Shown one piece after another: positions 1-7,062 of a stretch of DNA of 9,744 bases. Numbering within the stretch: position 1 is the stretch's first letter; each line of letters begins with the position of its first letter. The stretch comes from CAYJFD01 sp964369605 (GTDB lineage Bacteria > Bacteroidota > Bacteroidia > Bacteroidales > UBA932). The DNA lies in contig CAYJFD010000048.1 in NCBI GenBank assembly GCA_964369605.1, positions 1-9,744 on the forward strand, in the 5' to 3' direction. The notes below the pieces were generated by a model. That model ran no database searches, was not told the origin of the DNA, and saw only the letters and a program-made list of their open reading frames with translations. Both the position numbers and the translations under genes were made by a program.

Positions 1-50
1 CCAATCAAGAGCTTCTTAATTTATATTAACCGTCCAACTTTCGGGGGTCA
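1..50 (+). mobile_element. Right end of an IS3-family (IS150-like) insertion sequence, partial
   Basis: Positions 32-50 read GTCCAACTTTCGGGGGTCA. Read from the other strand this is TGACCCCCGAAAGTTGGAC, which starts with TG and resembles the terminal inverted repeats I recall for IS3-family, IS150-group elements (TG, a run of C, then an AAAGTTGGAC core). The orientation puts the element to the left, so only its last 50 bases are here. In one plus frame, codons from position 3 read NQELLNLY and stop at 27-29, two bases before the repeat. This would suit the tail of an OrfB transposase, although eight codons prove nothing. The other end, the transposase genes and any target duplication lie outside the window. 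The call rests on the repeat alone. Confidence 0.5.
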
Positions 51-90
51 TATCAAAATGTCACCCTCTTTCTTTATTCTGATTTGAATG

Positions 91-1863
91 TTAGTAATCT
101 GAAATTACTTCTTCAATTATTCCTACATAGGAAGACTTAATAGTATGTCCGTCATCACTAGATGATAGATTTACGCTAATGTTGTAATTGTCTCCATCCA
201 TAGATATGGTTATTTCTCCTTGATCAGCATAAGTAAATCGCTCGTCATTGTAGCTTCGATAGTCTGAACAGTTAGTTCCTAAGTGTAATGTAGTGCCAAA
301 TAATTCAGTAGTGAATGCAGGGACGAATTTACCCACTTCAAAAGCGTAGCTTCCATCGCTTCCGACCTCTGTGCTAAGTACAGTATATGTGCCTGGGGCT
401 ATACCTCCTGTTGTATTCAATGTAACTCTAATAGTGTATCCCGAAAATATATATGGCTTGTCAGGTGTTGTTTCTTGACTGAACAAGAATAGGACTATCT
501 CAGAGCCACCTTCTTCAGCATATTCTTGATATAGAACTGTTGCTGGAGTGAACTCAATATCCTCGCCAATCGGTGTATAAGGAAGATCACCGCCTCCTCC
601 ATTATTATTCTCTACCATAGAGTCTACGTACATAGACATATCAAAGGAACCTCCAACTACCCAGCCTTCAGCTGTTACTTCTTTATTTATTAGTGAATCA
701 AACTCATCACTAGGATTCTCTATCTTCACATTCTTATATGTACTTTCGATATCGATATTATTACTGTAAGCAGATTCTTTGTATACACCTTCAACCGATG
801 CATATAGATAATTTTTTTGATCAGATCCTAAATATGTATCGATATCTCCATAGCTCATTTCTATAGGAGTAGGCTTATTATACTCTACAGGAGTACTAGA
901 TTCTTTAACTTCTAAGCCACTTTGTGAAATCTGTGTTATGTCAAGGAAGATAGAATTTTCTGTAGAGCCCTTAATGTTAATAGACTGACCGATATTGAAT
1001 TCAGATTCAGTCGCAGTGTAAACTACTATTGCGCCTGAGATATCAGCTACAAGTAGTGTGTACTTTGTTTTACCTACTATTTGTGCACTGAATTCAACCT
1101 CTGATTCTAAAGGCATAGCTAAGACATCTTTAATAAGAATCGCTGGTGGAACATAAGCTAATTGACTAAGCTTTACTGTTTCTTGATCCATTACCTCAGA
1201 ATTTTCATTTTCTGCTATATAAACGATCATATTAGCACTCATTACTTCTTCAAGAGTATTAGCCTTAGCTACTACGTTGATCTTATTATTATCTATAGTC
1301 GCAGAGAATTGATTAGCTCCGTCTCCTTCAATCTTTGTGAACACCTTGTACTCGTTGAGGTTTTCCACGCTGAAACTAGTTGACTTAGTCTCGCCTAAAG
1401 CGATAAAAGACAGGTTTTTTGTAGTGACTTCAAGTTCAGGGTCAGGGATCGGAGTCACTGTTTGCTTAATTAGTATTTCTACGTCTTCACTTTCCTCCTC
1501 ACCCATATAGGTATTGGATGCGACTAGTCTCAGTGTAGTAGATCTAGTTTGAGTTGCCTCTTGCACAGTAATAATTAAGTCAGTTTTCGTATTGGCAAGA
1601 CCCTTAGAAATATTGGTCGTGCACCATGATTTAGCAGCTTCATCTTCATAACTAAGTGTCCAGTCAGAATTTGAATCAATAGTAACAGTTACTGGCGCCA
1701 TATTGCTATCACTAAATTCGATAGTGATATCATCTTCGCCGTTAACAGAGATCTCGGGATCAACTCCTTTTTCAATTTCAGGTTTACAAGAAAATAAAAG
1801 GGTAGGAAGTAGTCCTAGTGTAAAAAATAAGACTAGTTTAAGTGGAACATTAATTTTACGCAT
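91..1863 (-). CDS. Surface lipoprotein with two BACON-type domains, OB-fold-like region and beta-rich C-terminal domain
   Basis: This 590-residue protein starts at an ATG and has a lipoprotein signal peptide with lipobox LLFSC, acylated Cys26. Residues 37-136 are a BACON-type Ig-like domain, seen from SNSDW (W68), W80-C81 and R107. Residues 142-237 are a second, more divergent repeat. Residues 242-420 look like one or two OB-fold modules (the pattern VADISGAIVVY, then IGQSINIKGS). An NNNGGGG linker at 419-425 leads to a beta-rich C-terminal domain (430-590) whose GDNYNISVNLSSSDDGHTIK stretch resembles the ends of other Bacteroidales lipoproteins. BACON domains often serve as spacers or glycan- or mucin-associated modules. 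No enzymatic motif is visible, so the ligand is unknown. The first 240 residues are clearly paralogous to the gene at 2027-3469. It probably has its own promoter (box at 1897-1904). No convincing terminator is seen between its stop and the IS end 40 bases away. Confidence 0.85.
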   Translation of the reverse strand: MRKINVPLKLVLFFTLGLLPTLLFSCKPEIEKGVDPEISVNGEDDITIEFSDSNMAPVTVTIDSNSDWTLSYEDEAAKSWCTTNISKGLANTKTDLIITVQEATQTRSTTLRLVASNTYMGEEESEDVEILIKQTVTPIPDPELEVTTKNLSFIALGETKSTSFSVENLNEYKVFTKIEGDGANQFSATIDNNKINVVAKANTLEEVMSANMIVYIAENENSEVMDQETVKLSQLAYVPPAILIKDVLAMPLESEVEFSAQIVGKTKYTLLVADISGAIVVYTATESEFNIGQSINIKGSTENSIFLDITQISQSGLEVKESSTPVEYNKPTPIEMSYGDIDTYLGSDQKNYLYASVEGVYKESAYSNNIDIESTYKNVKIENPSDEFDSLINKEVTAEGWVVGGSFDMSMYVDSMVENNNGGGGDLPYTPIGEDIEFTPATVLYQEYAEEGGSEIVLFLFSQETTPDKPYIFSGYTIRVTLNTTGGIAPGTYTVLSTEVGSDGSYAFEVGKFVPAFTTELFGTTLHLGTNCSDYRSYNDERFTYADQGEITISMDGDNYNISVNLSSSDDGHTIKSSYVGIIEEVISDY

Positions 1864-1896
1864 AAATAATGTTTTAGTTAATAAATAGTGTCACTG

Positions 1897-1904
1897 CAAA
1901 GGTA
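1897..1904 (-). promoter_or_regulatory. Candidate Bacteroides-type -7 promoter box for the upstream-most (left) lipoprotein gene
   Basis: On the minus strand this reads TACCTTTG, an exact match to the TAnnTTTG element of the Bacteroides primary sigma factor. It would place the transcript start near 1890 and give a leader of roughly 27 bases. No clear TTTG -33 element lies 19 to 21 bases farther upstream, so the call is tentative. The terminator at 1963-2000 sits just upstream, which supports a separate promoter here. Confidence 0.4.
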
Positions 1905-1962
1905 GCTTATAGATATATGTAGTAGAGAGAACTTCTTGTAAGAATAATGATAAGATTTTTTC

Positions 1963-2000
1963 AAAAAAATAACTGGATTGATAAAATCAACCCAGTTATT
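1963..2000 (-). terminator. Rho-independent terminator of the second lipoprotein gene
   Basis: The arms 1968-1982 and 1986-2000 pair across a three-base loop. Read in the minus direction the RNA stem is 15 base pairs with a single G-U wobble, while on the plus strand that pair is an A-C mismatch. The stem is followed in the minus direction by a run of seven U (the A tract at 1963-1969). The asymmetry and the tract both say it works for leftward transcription. It begins 27 bases past the stop codon of the gene at 2027-3469. Confidence 0.85.
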
Positions 2001-2026
2001 GAATTATTAAATATTTTTTACTATAT

Positions 2027-3469
2027 TTAGTTGTCCTCAGTAGTGAAGGTAATAAAGCGTGGTTCTCCATAAAGAGTGCCATCATTATTTACAGGAGCAA
2101 CTATTAAAGCATACTCTCTACCTCCTCTAAGTGAAATGGCATAATTTTCTTTGCTTCCAGTAAATACGTTGATATTATCTACTATAGCATAATTAACTTC
2201 AGCTTCAGCAAGGATAACCTCAATCTGGAATTTAGCGAAGTCTGTAGGAGTAGCAAAATCCATGTCATAGAATTCTTTAAGAGTGTAAGCTATGATATAG
2301 TTTCCAGTATAATCGCCAGCATCTATGTTTAAGTAAACATTAGCGCCAGAGATACTTGCGACAGTAACCTCTCCAAATGTGCCAGTAGCTGCTTGACCCT
2401 TAAGAGTCTTAGTTTTCTCTAAACTAGGTGTCGAAAGAACTTCTCCTCTATCATTTACTACAAATGCTATAACATTATAATCTGTGTCAGGTATTATAGC
2501 TCTTACACTCTCAAGTTCGATGGTAGTTTCTCCGCTGAAGATATAAGTTCCAGTCCTAGAAAAATCCACACCCATGTTAGCTCTGTAAGTATTAACTATG
2601 GCTTCTGCTAGGCTCATAGCGTCTTCTTTGTGAGTGTCAATGTATTCTTCATTTGTGGCAGGGTATACAATATATCTTAAGCTAGCATCACTGTGATTTG
2701 CATTAACTGTGATATTTGTTTCAGTTGTGTTCGCTATGCTGATAGAGACTTGTGCTGGTGCAACATAGCCTTCTTGCTTAAGACTAATAGTTTTTTCAAC
2801 TAAAGCTTGAGCATCTTCACTTTCAGCGATATATACTCTTATTTCAGCACTATATTCTTTATCCTCTTTATTTTCTTGAGTAAAAATATCAAGTCTATCT
2901 TTTGCGAAACTATATGAGAAATTTGCAGCTCCGTTTCCTGTGATTTCTGCGAAAATTTCATTTTCTCCTAAGTTTTCAGTTGTGAGAGCAAGCATTTCGA
3001 TTCCACCTTCTGCTGCGAAAGTGATAGGTGAATCATCTATATCTAGAGTTGGATTAGGAGTGACTACTTGATTTACGTTTAGAGCGACAGAGGCTTCTTT
3101 CATCTCACCTTTAAATTCACTCATAGCTACGATATTTAATGAAGTGCTACGAGAAATAGTTGCTTGAGTAACATCTACAGTTAATTCTATATTCTCTCCA
3201 GCCTTACCACTTGCAGGACTTACAGTGCACCATTGATCAGTATCTTGATCGGCGCCATATACGACACTCCAGTCAGCATTTGAAGTGATTGTTACTTTCA
3301 TATTTGCAGCATTGCCATCTTTAAATTCGATAGAAGAGTTCGATTTACCGTCTATCGTAATATGTGGATCTACTCCCTCCTTTTCATTATCACATGATAC
3401 GATAACAAAGGCACACAAGCTTAGTAAAAGTGCGAAAGCTTGTTTAAATTTTAAATTTAATTTTTGCAT
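2027..3469 (-). CDS. Surface lipoprotein with two BACON-type domains and fibronectin III-like C-terminal half
   Basis: This 480-residue protein has a signal peptide ending in lipobox VIVSC with acylated Cys26, followed by an acidic DNEKE stretch. Residues 37-135 form a BACON-type domain with SNADW (W67), W80-C81, the turn SPASG and R107. Residues 142-235 are a second related repeat. The C-terminal half appears to be two fibronectin type III-like folds (about 238-355 and 363-477), inferred from the patterns TDYNVIAFVVNDRGE and REYALIVAPVNNDG near their ends. No catalytic motif is visible. It is a tandem paralogue of the gene at 91-1863: the N-terminal 240 residues align end to end with the same Cys26, W80-C81 and R107 positions, while the C-terminal halves are unrelated by eye. 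It has its own terminator, and it diverges from the phosphatase gene across a shared 116-base promoter region. The ligand is unknown. Confidence 0.85.
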   Translation of the reverse strand: MQKLNLKFKQAFALLLSLCAFVIVSCDNEKEGVDPHITIDGKSNSSIEFKDGNAANMKVTITSNADWSVVYGADQDTDQWCTVSPASGKAGENIELTVDVTQATISRSTSLNIVAMSEFKGEMKEASVALNVNQVVTPNPTLDIDDSPITFAAEGGIEMLALTTENLGENEIFAEITGNGAANFSYSFAKDRLDIFTQENKEDKEYSAEIRVYIAESEDAQALVEKTISLKQEGYVAPAQVSISIANTTETNITVNANHSDASLRYIVYPATNEEYIDTHKEDAMSLAEAIVNTYRANMGVDFSRTGTYIFSGETTIELESVRAIIPDTDYNVIAFVVNDRGEVLSTPSLEKTKTLKGQAATGTFGEVTVASISGANVYLNIDAGDYTGNYIIAYTLKEFYDMDFATPTDFAKFQIEVILAEAEVNYAIVDNINVFTGSKENYAISLRGGREYALIVAPVNNDGTLYGEPRFITFTTEDN

Positions 3470-3518
3470 GATTAGGTTATTTATTAAATAATTAGTTATA
3501 GTTTGCTAAATCAAGGCG

Positions 3519-3526
3519 CAAATTTA
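3519..3526 (-). promoter_or_regulatory. Candidate -7 promoter box for the second lipoprotein gene
   Basis: The minus strand reads TAAATTTG, an exact match to TAnnTTTG. The predicted transcript start near 3512 would give a leader of about 43 bases. A CAAT near 3549-3552 is only a weak counterpart of the -33 element, at 22 bases. It is one arm of the perfect inverted repeat at 3519-3538. Confidence 0.45.
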
Positions 3527-3530
3527 AGAA

Positions 3531-3538
3531 TAAATTTG
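3531..3538 (+). promoter_or_regulatory. Candidate -7 promoter box for the alkaline phosphatase gene
   Basis: TAAATTTG matches TAnnTTTG exactly. The predicted transcript start near 3545 would give a leader of about 41 bases. A TTTG at 3502-3505 could be the -33 element, but the 25-base spacer is longer than the usual 19 to 21. Confidence 0.4.
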
Positions 3539-3585
3539 TTTTCTTTGCCAATAAATTACAAGTAAAAATCTAACAAACAGAAGTT

Positions 3586-5094
3586 ATGAATAAAAAAATA
3601 GTGGGAATAGTTATTATATCGTTAATTTTAATTACGCTTGTGATTTGTAAGTTGCTACTGTTCCCGAACGAGGAGAGGCAAGCAAAATATATCTTTTACT
3701 TTATAGGTGATGGGATGGGAATCTCACATATTGCGCTAACGGAAGCATATTTATCGGAGAATAAGGAAACTCTAGTAATGAGTGAAATGCCAGTCACTGG
3801 ATTAGCGTCAACTTTTGCAAATAATCGTTATATCACAGGTTCTGCTGCAGCAGGGACAGCTCTTTCCACAGGTCAGAAAACGAATGTGGACATGGTAGGG
3901 ATGACTCCAGATGGACAGAAACTGATGAGTATTGCAAAAATAGCAAAAAATCAAGGATTTAAAGTGGGTATAGTCTCTAGTGCTAATATAGACGATGCGA
4001 CGCCTTCAGCCTTCTATGCAAATGTATCTCATCGCTCGGAGCATACTGCCATAGGAGATCAACTTCCAGACTCAGGGTTAGATTATTTTGCAGGCGGAAC
4101 ATTAAGGTGGGATCGCCGAGCAGAGAGTGAAGGAAGTGATATTGCGACAGCATATAATAAATATAAAAGGAGGGCACAAAGTGCAGGTTTTAATTTCGTG
4201 ACAACAAGAAGTGAATTTGAAGCCTTGGAAAAAGGTGCTAAGCTGCCAGTTATAGCCACCTTGAATATGCTTTCAGATGGACTTGTTACATCTGAAAGGG
4301 GGTCCTTACCCTATGCTATTGATACACTGAGTCAGAGCTGGGAGGATGATATAAGTTTGGCTGATTTTACCGCAAAGGGGATAGAGCTGCTGGAAGGAGA
4401 TGAGGGCTTTCTGATGGTAGTGGAAGCGGGAAAGATAGATTGGGCTTCTCATTTAAATGATGCCGCAGCTTTAGTTCATGAGACTATAGCATTTGACAAT
4501 GCAATATCTGAGGCTTTAAAGTTTGCTGAGAAGTATCCAGATCAGACCTTAATAGTAGTTACAGCGGATCACGAATGTGGTGGATTAACACTAGGGTTCT
4601 CAGGAACGGGCTACAACACTAACATATCTCTTCTTTCAGAACAAAAAGAGTCAGCAACTATCTTTATCCAGAATTTAGAAGAGCTACTAGCAGATGGCGC
4701 TGATTTTGAGCAAGTTTTTGAGTATACTTGTGACGTATTTGGTTTTAGAGATGATATAAAAGATGGTGATGTTCAAGATCATTTTCTGTCTATGGAGTTA
4801 ACGGATTTTCAAGTAAAATTACTAGAGGATGCATTTGAAAGAAGTATTAACCCAGAAGCTGGAATCTGCGAATCTCAGCGCTACTATGGGGATTATACAG
4901 GCCTATACTTATATGCAAATACCTGCACACAAATCTTAAATAGAAAAGCTGGTATCGATTTTAGTTCATATAAGCATACTGCAACACCAGTTCCAATATT
5001 TGCAATAGGCTATGGGCAAGAGGAATTTACAGGTTATTATGATATAAGTGATATCCCTAAAAAGATAATAGGTTTAATCAATTCAGGAAGATAA
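3586..5094 (+). CDS. Alkaline phosphatase, PhoA family, membrane-anchored or exported
   Basis: This 502-residue phosphomonoesterase should release phosphate from organic esters outside the cytoplasm, using two zinc ions and one magnesium. A hydrophobic stretch at residues 5-26 is a signal peptide or an uncleaved anchor. Cys21 sits in LVIC, a poor lipobox. Metal and catalytic residues of the family are all present: D42 in GDGMG, nucleophile S86 in TGSAAAGT, D137 and T139 in DDATPSAF, R150 (phosphate-binding), E280, D285 and H289 in EAGKIDWASH, D328 and H329 in TADHECGG, and H464 in HTATPVPIF. Residues 345-460 form an insertion between the last two metal motifs, as in other large family members. 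The residue before the nucleophile is Gly85, where E. coli PhoA has Asp101, and Trp286 replaces Lys328. It is divergent from a lipoprotein gene and converges tightly on the tonB-like gene. No Pho box was recognised. Confidence 0.93.
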   Translation: MNKKIVGIVIISLILITLVICKLLLFPNEERQAKYIFYFIGDGMGISHIALTEAYLSENKETLVMSEMPVTGLASTFANNRYITGSAAAGTALSTGQKTNVDMVGMTPDGQKLMSIAKIAKNQGFKVGIVSSANIDDATPSAFYANVSHRSEHTAIGDQLPDSGLDYFAGGTLRWDRRAESEGSDIATAYNKYKRRAQSAGFNFVTTRSEFEALEKGAKLPVIATLNMLSDGLVTSERGSLPYAIDTLSQSWEDDISLADFTAKGIELLEGDEGFLMVVEAGKIDWASHLNDAAALVHETIAFDNAISEALKFAEKYPDQTLIVVTADHECGGLTLGFSGTGYNTNISLLSEQKESATIFIQNLEELLADGADFEQVFEYTCDVFGFRDDIKDGDVQDHFLSMELTDFQVKLLEDAFERSINPEAGICESQRYYGDYTGLYLYANTCTQILNRKAGIDFSSYKHTATPVPIFAIGYGQEEFTGYYDISDIPKKIIGLINSGR

Positions 5095-5108
5095 TATAGA
5101 TATTATTT
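5089..5108. terminator. Weak AT-only palindrome spanning both stop codons of convergent genes
   Basis: ATAATAT at 5091-5097 and ATATTAT at 5100-5106 are exact reverse complements around AG. They cover the phosphatase stop (5092-5094) and the tonB-like stop (5103-5105). No other terminator is visible in the eight-base gap. With a stem of only A-T pairs and no strong U tract, it could be a weak bidirectional terminator or an accident of base composition. Confidence 0.25.
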
Positions 5109-5918
5109 CAGTTTAAAGTAGTAACTGATTCTACCTTCTTGAATTGTAGGTGAGCTATTACTTGTATTGAAGACAGTGTTAAGAGCGGCTTCTCTAGCTG
5201 CCTCCCAAAGCTCTGAATCTTGAACTGTGGTGCCTTGCATTCCAGGATTTGCTCTAGTCACAACACCATAGCGATCTACATAAATCTTTACGATAACACG
5301 ACCTTCCTTTTCAACATTATATTTCGGTGCGATTAAGCCTCCTACGACCTCACGCCCTTCGAGTTCTGCAAAATTACCATCCTGACTGCCGCTGTCATCC
5401 TTAATATATGCCTTTGGCTCAGATGCACCGTCAGACTTTTCATCCTTCATCAAACTATCGCGCTTATTCTTCGCCGTTCCAAAAAGAGCTTCTCTTTTAA
5501 TAGGCTTTGGCTCGGGCTTGGGCTCTGGAGTAGGCTCTGGTACGATTACTTCTTCTTCAGGAGTAAGGGTCTCAGATTCTGAGACAATATCATCTTTGGG
5601 TTCAACTGCTTCTGACTCTGCCTGTGGTGTCTCTTTTGCCTCCTCTTTTATCTCTGGTTTTGGGGGAGTAGGTTCAGGAGCTTTTTCCTCTTTTATCGGT
5701 TCTGGCTTAGCAGTTTGAGAATTCGATTTTGTACTCTGAGCTACATAGGATTCCTCTTGAGGAAAGGTCAACAGAATTTCAAGGTTAGGATTGAATTCAT
5801 ACTCAGGTTCAACCCAGGTTCCGATTAAGACAGCAGCAGCTATGGCATGCAATAACACTGTTGTTGCAAGACCCCATATCTTGTGTTTTCTACTATATAT
5901 AGCTCTTCTGTCTTTCAT
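5103..5918 (-). CDS. tonB: TonB-like energy transducer (TonB/TolA type)
   Basis: This is a 271-residue protein from the ATG at 5918. The frame continues 11 codons upstream to a TTG at 5951 inside exbD, but the ATG lies 13 bases past the exbD stop and gives a normal N-terminus. The order is a short basic cytoplasmic tail (1-13), one membrane helix (14-35) with His24, matching the functional TonB helix histidine, then a periplasmic Pro/Glu/Lys-rich spacer (about 70-142, ending PEPTPEPKPEPKP), a basic-acidic linker, and a TonB C-terminal-like domain (190-271) with EGRVIVKIYVDRYGVV and terminal ISYYFKL. It should span the periplasm and pass energy from the ExbB/ExbD-like motor to outer-membrane receptors. 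A TolA-like role in envelope integrity is the main alternative, since the two are hard to separate in Bacteroidota. It is the last gene of the truA-exbB-exbD-tonB operon. Confidence 0.85.
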   Translation of the reverse strand: MKDRRAIYSRKHKIWGLATTVLLHAIAAAVLIGTWVEPEYEFNPNLEILLTFPQEESYVAQSTKSNSQTAKPEPIKEEKAPEPTPPKPEIKEEAKETPQAESEAVEPKDDIVSESETLTPEEEVIVPEPTPEPKPEPKPIKREALFGTAKNKRDSLMKDEKSDGASEPKAYIKDDSGSQDGNFAELEGREVVGGLIAPKYNVEKEGRVIVKIYVDRYGVVTRANPGMQGTTVQDSELWEAAREAALNTVFNTSNSSPTIQEGRISYYFKLK

Positions 5919-5931
5919 CTTATATACGTAC

Positions 5932-6342
5932 TTATTCTGGTGAGGTCGCAAGAATAACCTTGTACTGGTTTCTTTTTGCGATATTCATTAGCTCTACGAC
6001 TTTCTCGATAGGGACAGTATTAGCTGCATAAATCGAAAAAGTAGGATCTTCCACCTCTGAAAGAAGAGCTTGAATCTGTTCTTCAACTTGAGAAAATGGA
6101 AGGGCATTGCCAGCGTTAATATGGTATGAGAAATGGTCAGTATTTGTATAGTGCTGTATCGATACACTCACTGTAGATTTTGCTGAAATCTGATTAGTAC
6201 TCTTTGGTAGAAGTAGCTTTAGTGCGTTAGGGTTAACCAAAGTAGATGTTACAAGGAAAAATATTAATAACAGAAAAACTATGTCTGTCATAGACGACAT
6301 AGAGAATTCTGATGAAACTCGAGCTCTGCGTTTTAAAGCCAT
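5932..6342 (-). CDS. exbD: ExbD/TolR-family biopolymer transport protein
   Basis: This is a 136-residue protein from the ATG at 6342 (MALKRRARV). The frame also runs 41 codons upstream to a TTG at 6465, but that part lies wholly in exbB sequence and reads like a shadow, so the internal ATG is chosen, 7 bases after the exbB stop. A basic cytoplasmic tail precedes a single membrane helix (about 19-38) with Asp20 in SSMTDIVFLLLIFFLVTS, which corresponds to the proton-carrying Asp25 of E. coli ExbD. The rest is the periplasmic ExbD/TolR domain, with IYAANTVPIEKVVELMNIAK near the end as usual. Its length is typical of the family. It should form the moving dimer within the ExbB pentamer and drive the TonB-like protein encoded 13 bases downstream. 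Confidence 0.9.
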   Translation of the reverse strand: MALKRRARVSSEFSMSSMTDIVFLLLIFFLVTSTLVNPNALKLLLPKSTNQISAKSTVSVSIQHYTNTDHFSYHINAGNALPFSQVEEQIQALLSEVEDPTFSIYAANTVPIEKVVELMNIAKRNQYKVILATSPE

Positions 6343-6349
6343 AGTATAA

Positions 6350-7051
6350 TTATTTAGCTTCTTTAGGCGCTTGAAGCAGGTCCATAAATTCGATAGTATT
6401 TGACTCCATCGTGAAAACAACATCCGAGATACGAGAAGATAGGAAGTTATACCCGAAATAGGCAATAATACCTACGAAAAGTCCTCCTACAGTTGTAATC
6501 ATCGCAGTATAAATACCTCCAGAAAGAAGAGTGATGTCAATATTATTTCCAGCTGTAGACATATTGAAGAATGCTTGAACCATACCGATTACAGTTCCTA
6601 AGAAACCAATCATAGGTGCACCCCCTGAAATAGTAGCTAACATCGGAAGCCCCTTCTCTAGACGAGCGACCTCAAGGTTACCAGTATTCTCGATAGCGGT
6701 TTGTATATCTGACAAAGGGCGACCTATTCTTTCTATGCCCTTTTCTATAAGGCGAGCAACAGGTGAGTCGTTAGTTTGACATAACTCTAAAGCCGATTTT
6801 ACTCTTCCTTCGTATATTTCGCTCTTTATCTTGTTCATAAAATTCTTATCGATTCTTGCCGCCTTTCTAATAGACCACCATCTTTCAGCGAAGATATAAA
6901 CTGCTATGATAGATAGAGCAAGAAGAACTAGCATAAGAAAGCCGCCTCTTGATGCCATCTCTAGTAGGGAAAATGATTTGTCAACAGCTTCGACATTAGT
7001 GCCAATCGCAGTTTGTGCAGAAATGAATGTTAAGTAATTTGTGAATAACAT
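6350..7051 (-). CDS. exbB: MotA/TolQ/ExbB-family proton channel protein
   Basis: This 233-residue inner-membrane protein starts at an ATG 11 bases after the truA stop. There are three membrane segments, at about 37-57, 137-163 and 177-201. Between the first two is the cytoplasmic helical region (ARLIEKGIERIGRPLSDIQ). TM2 carries GFLGTVIGMVQAF, with Thr153 matching E. coli ExbB Thr148, and TM3 carries TTVGGLFVGIIAY, with Thr187 matching Thr181. By this alignment the TM3 position of E. coli Glu176 is Thr182 (GIYTAM, codon ACT at 6527-6525 leftward), so the usual channel carboxylate is absent. The protein should form the stator pentamer around ExbD. The short N-terminal segment before TM1 contains SAQTAIGTNVEAVDKS and may lie outside the membrane. 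Whether it energises TonB-dependent uptake or a Tol-like system is not settled by the sequence. Confidence 0.9.
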   Translation of the reverse strand: MLFTNYLTFISAQTAIGTNVEAVDKSFSLLEMASRGGFLMLVLLALSIIAVYIFAERWWSIRKAARIDKNFMNKIKSEIYEGRVKSALELCQTNDSPVARLIEKGIERIGRPLSDIQTAIENTGNLEVARLEKGLPMLATISGGAPMIGFLGTVIGMVQAFFNMSTAGNNIDITLLSGGIYTAMITTVGGLFVGIIAYFGYNFLSSRISDVVFTMESNTIEFMDLLQAPKEAK

Positions 7052-7062
7052 AGTATTTTAAT

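Larger units (their letters stand above)
3519..3538. repeat. Perfect 8-bp inverted repeat in divergent promoter region
   Basis: CAAATTTA at 3519-3526 and TAAATTTG at 3531-3538 are exact reverse complements around AGAA. Each arm is also a TAnnTTTG box pointing outward to one of the two divergent genes. It may simply be two back-to-back promoters, or it may also be a dyad for a regulator controlling both genes. The sequence does not decide between these. Confidence 0.55.

Noticed and set aside
43..67. A possible small hairpin (GGGTCAT with ATGTCACCC) after the first lipoprotein gene.
   Set aside because: The stem is short and bulged, no U tract follows in the minus direction, and half of it belongs to the IS end.
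1162..1383. A plus-strand frame of 73 codons inside the first lipoprotein gene.
   Set aside because: It is antisense to a well-supported gene, with composition typical of A/T-rich reverse-strand shadows. The same applies to short frames at 1703-1888, 3285-3491 and 3983-4177.
5518..5718. A plus-strand open frame rich in Gly and Ser, opposite the tonB-like gene.
   Set aside because: It is the antisense reading of the Pro/Glu-rich spacer. The low-complexity composition explains why it is open.
5919..5951. An 11-codon upstream extension of the tonB-like frame starting at TTG.
   Set aside because: It overlaps the end of exbD and adds residues unlike a TonB N-terminus. The ATG at 5918 is better placed.
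6343..6465. A 41-codon upstream extension of the exbD frame starting at TTG.
   Set aside because: It lies entirely in exbB coding sequence in another frame and does not resemble any ExbD N-terminus. The ATG at 6342 gives the family's usual length.
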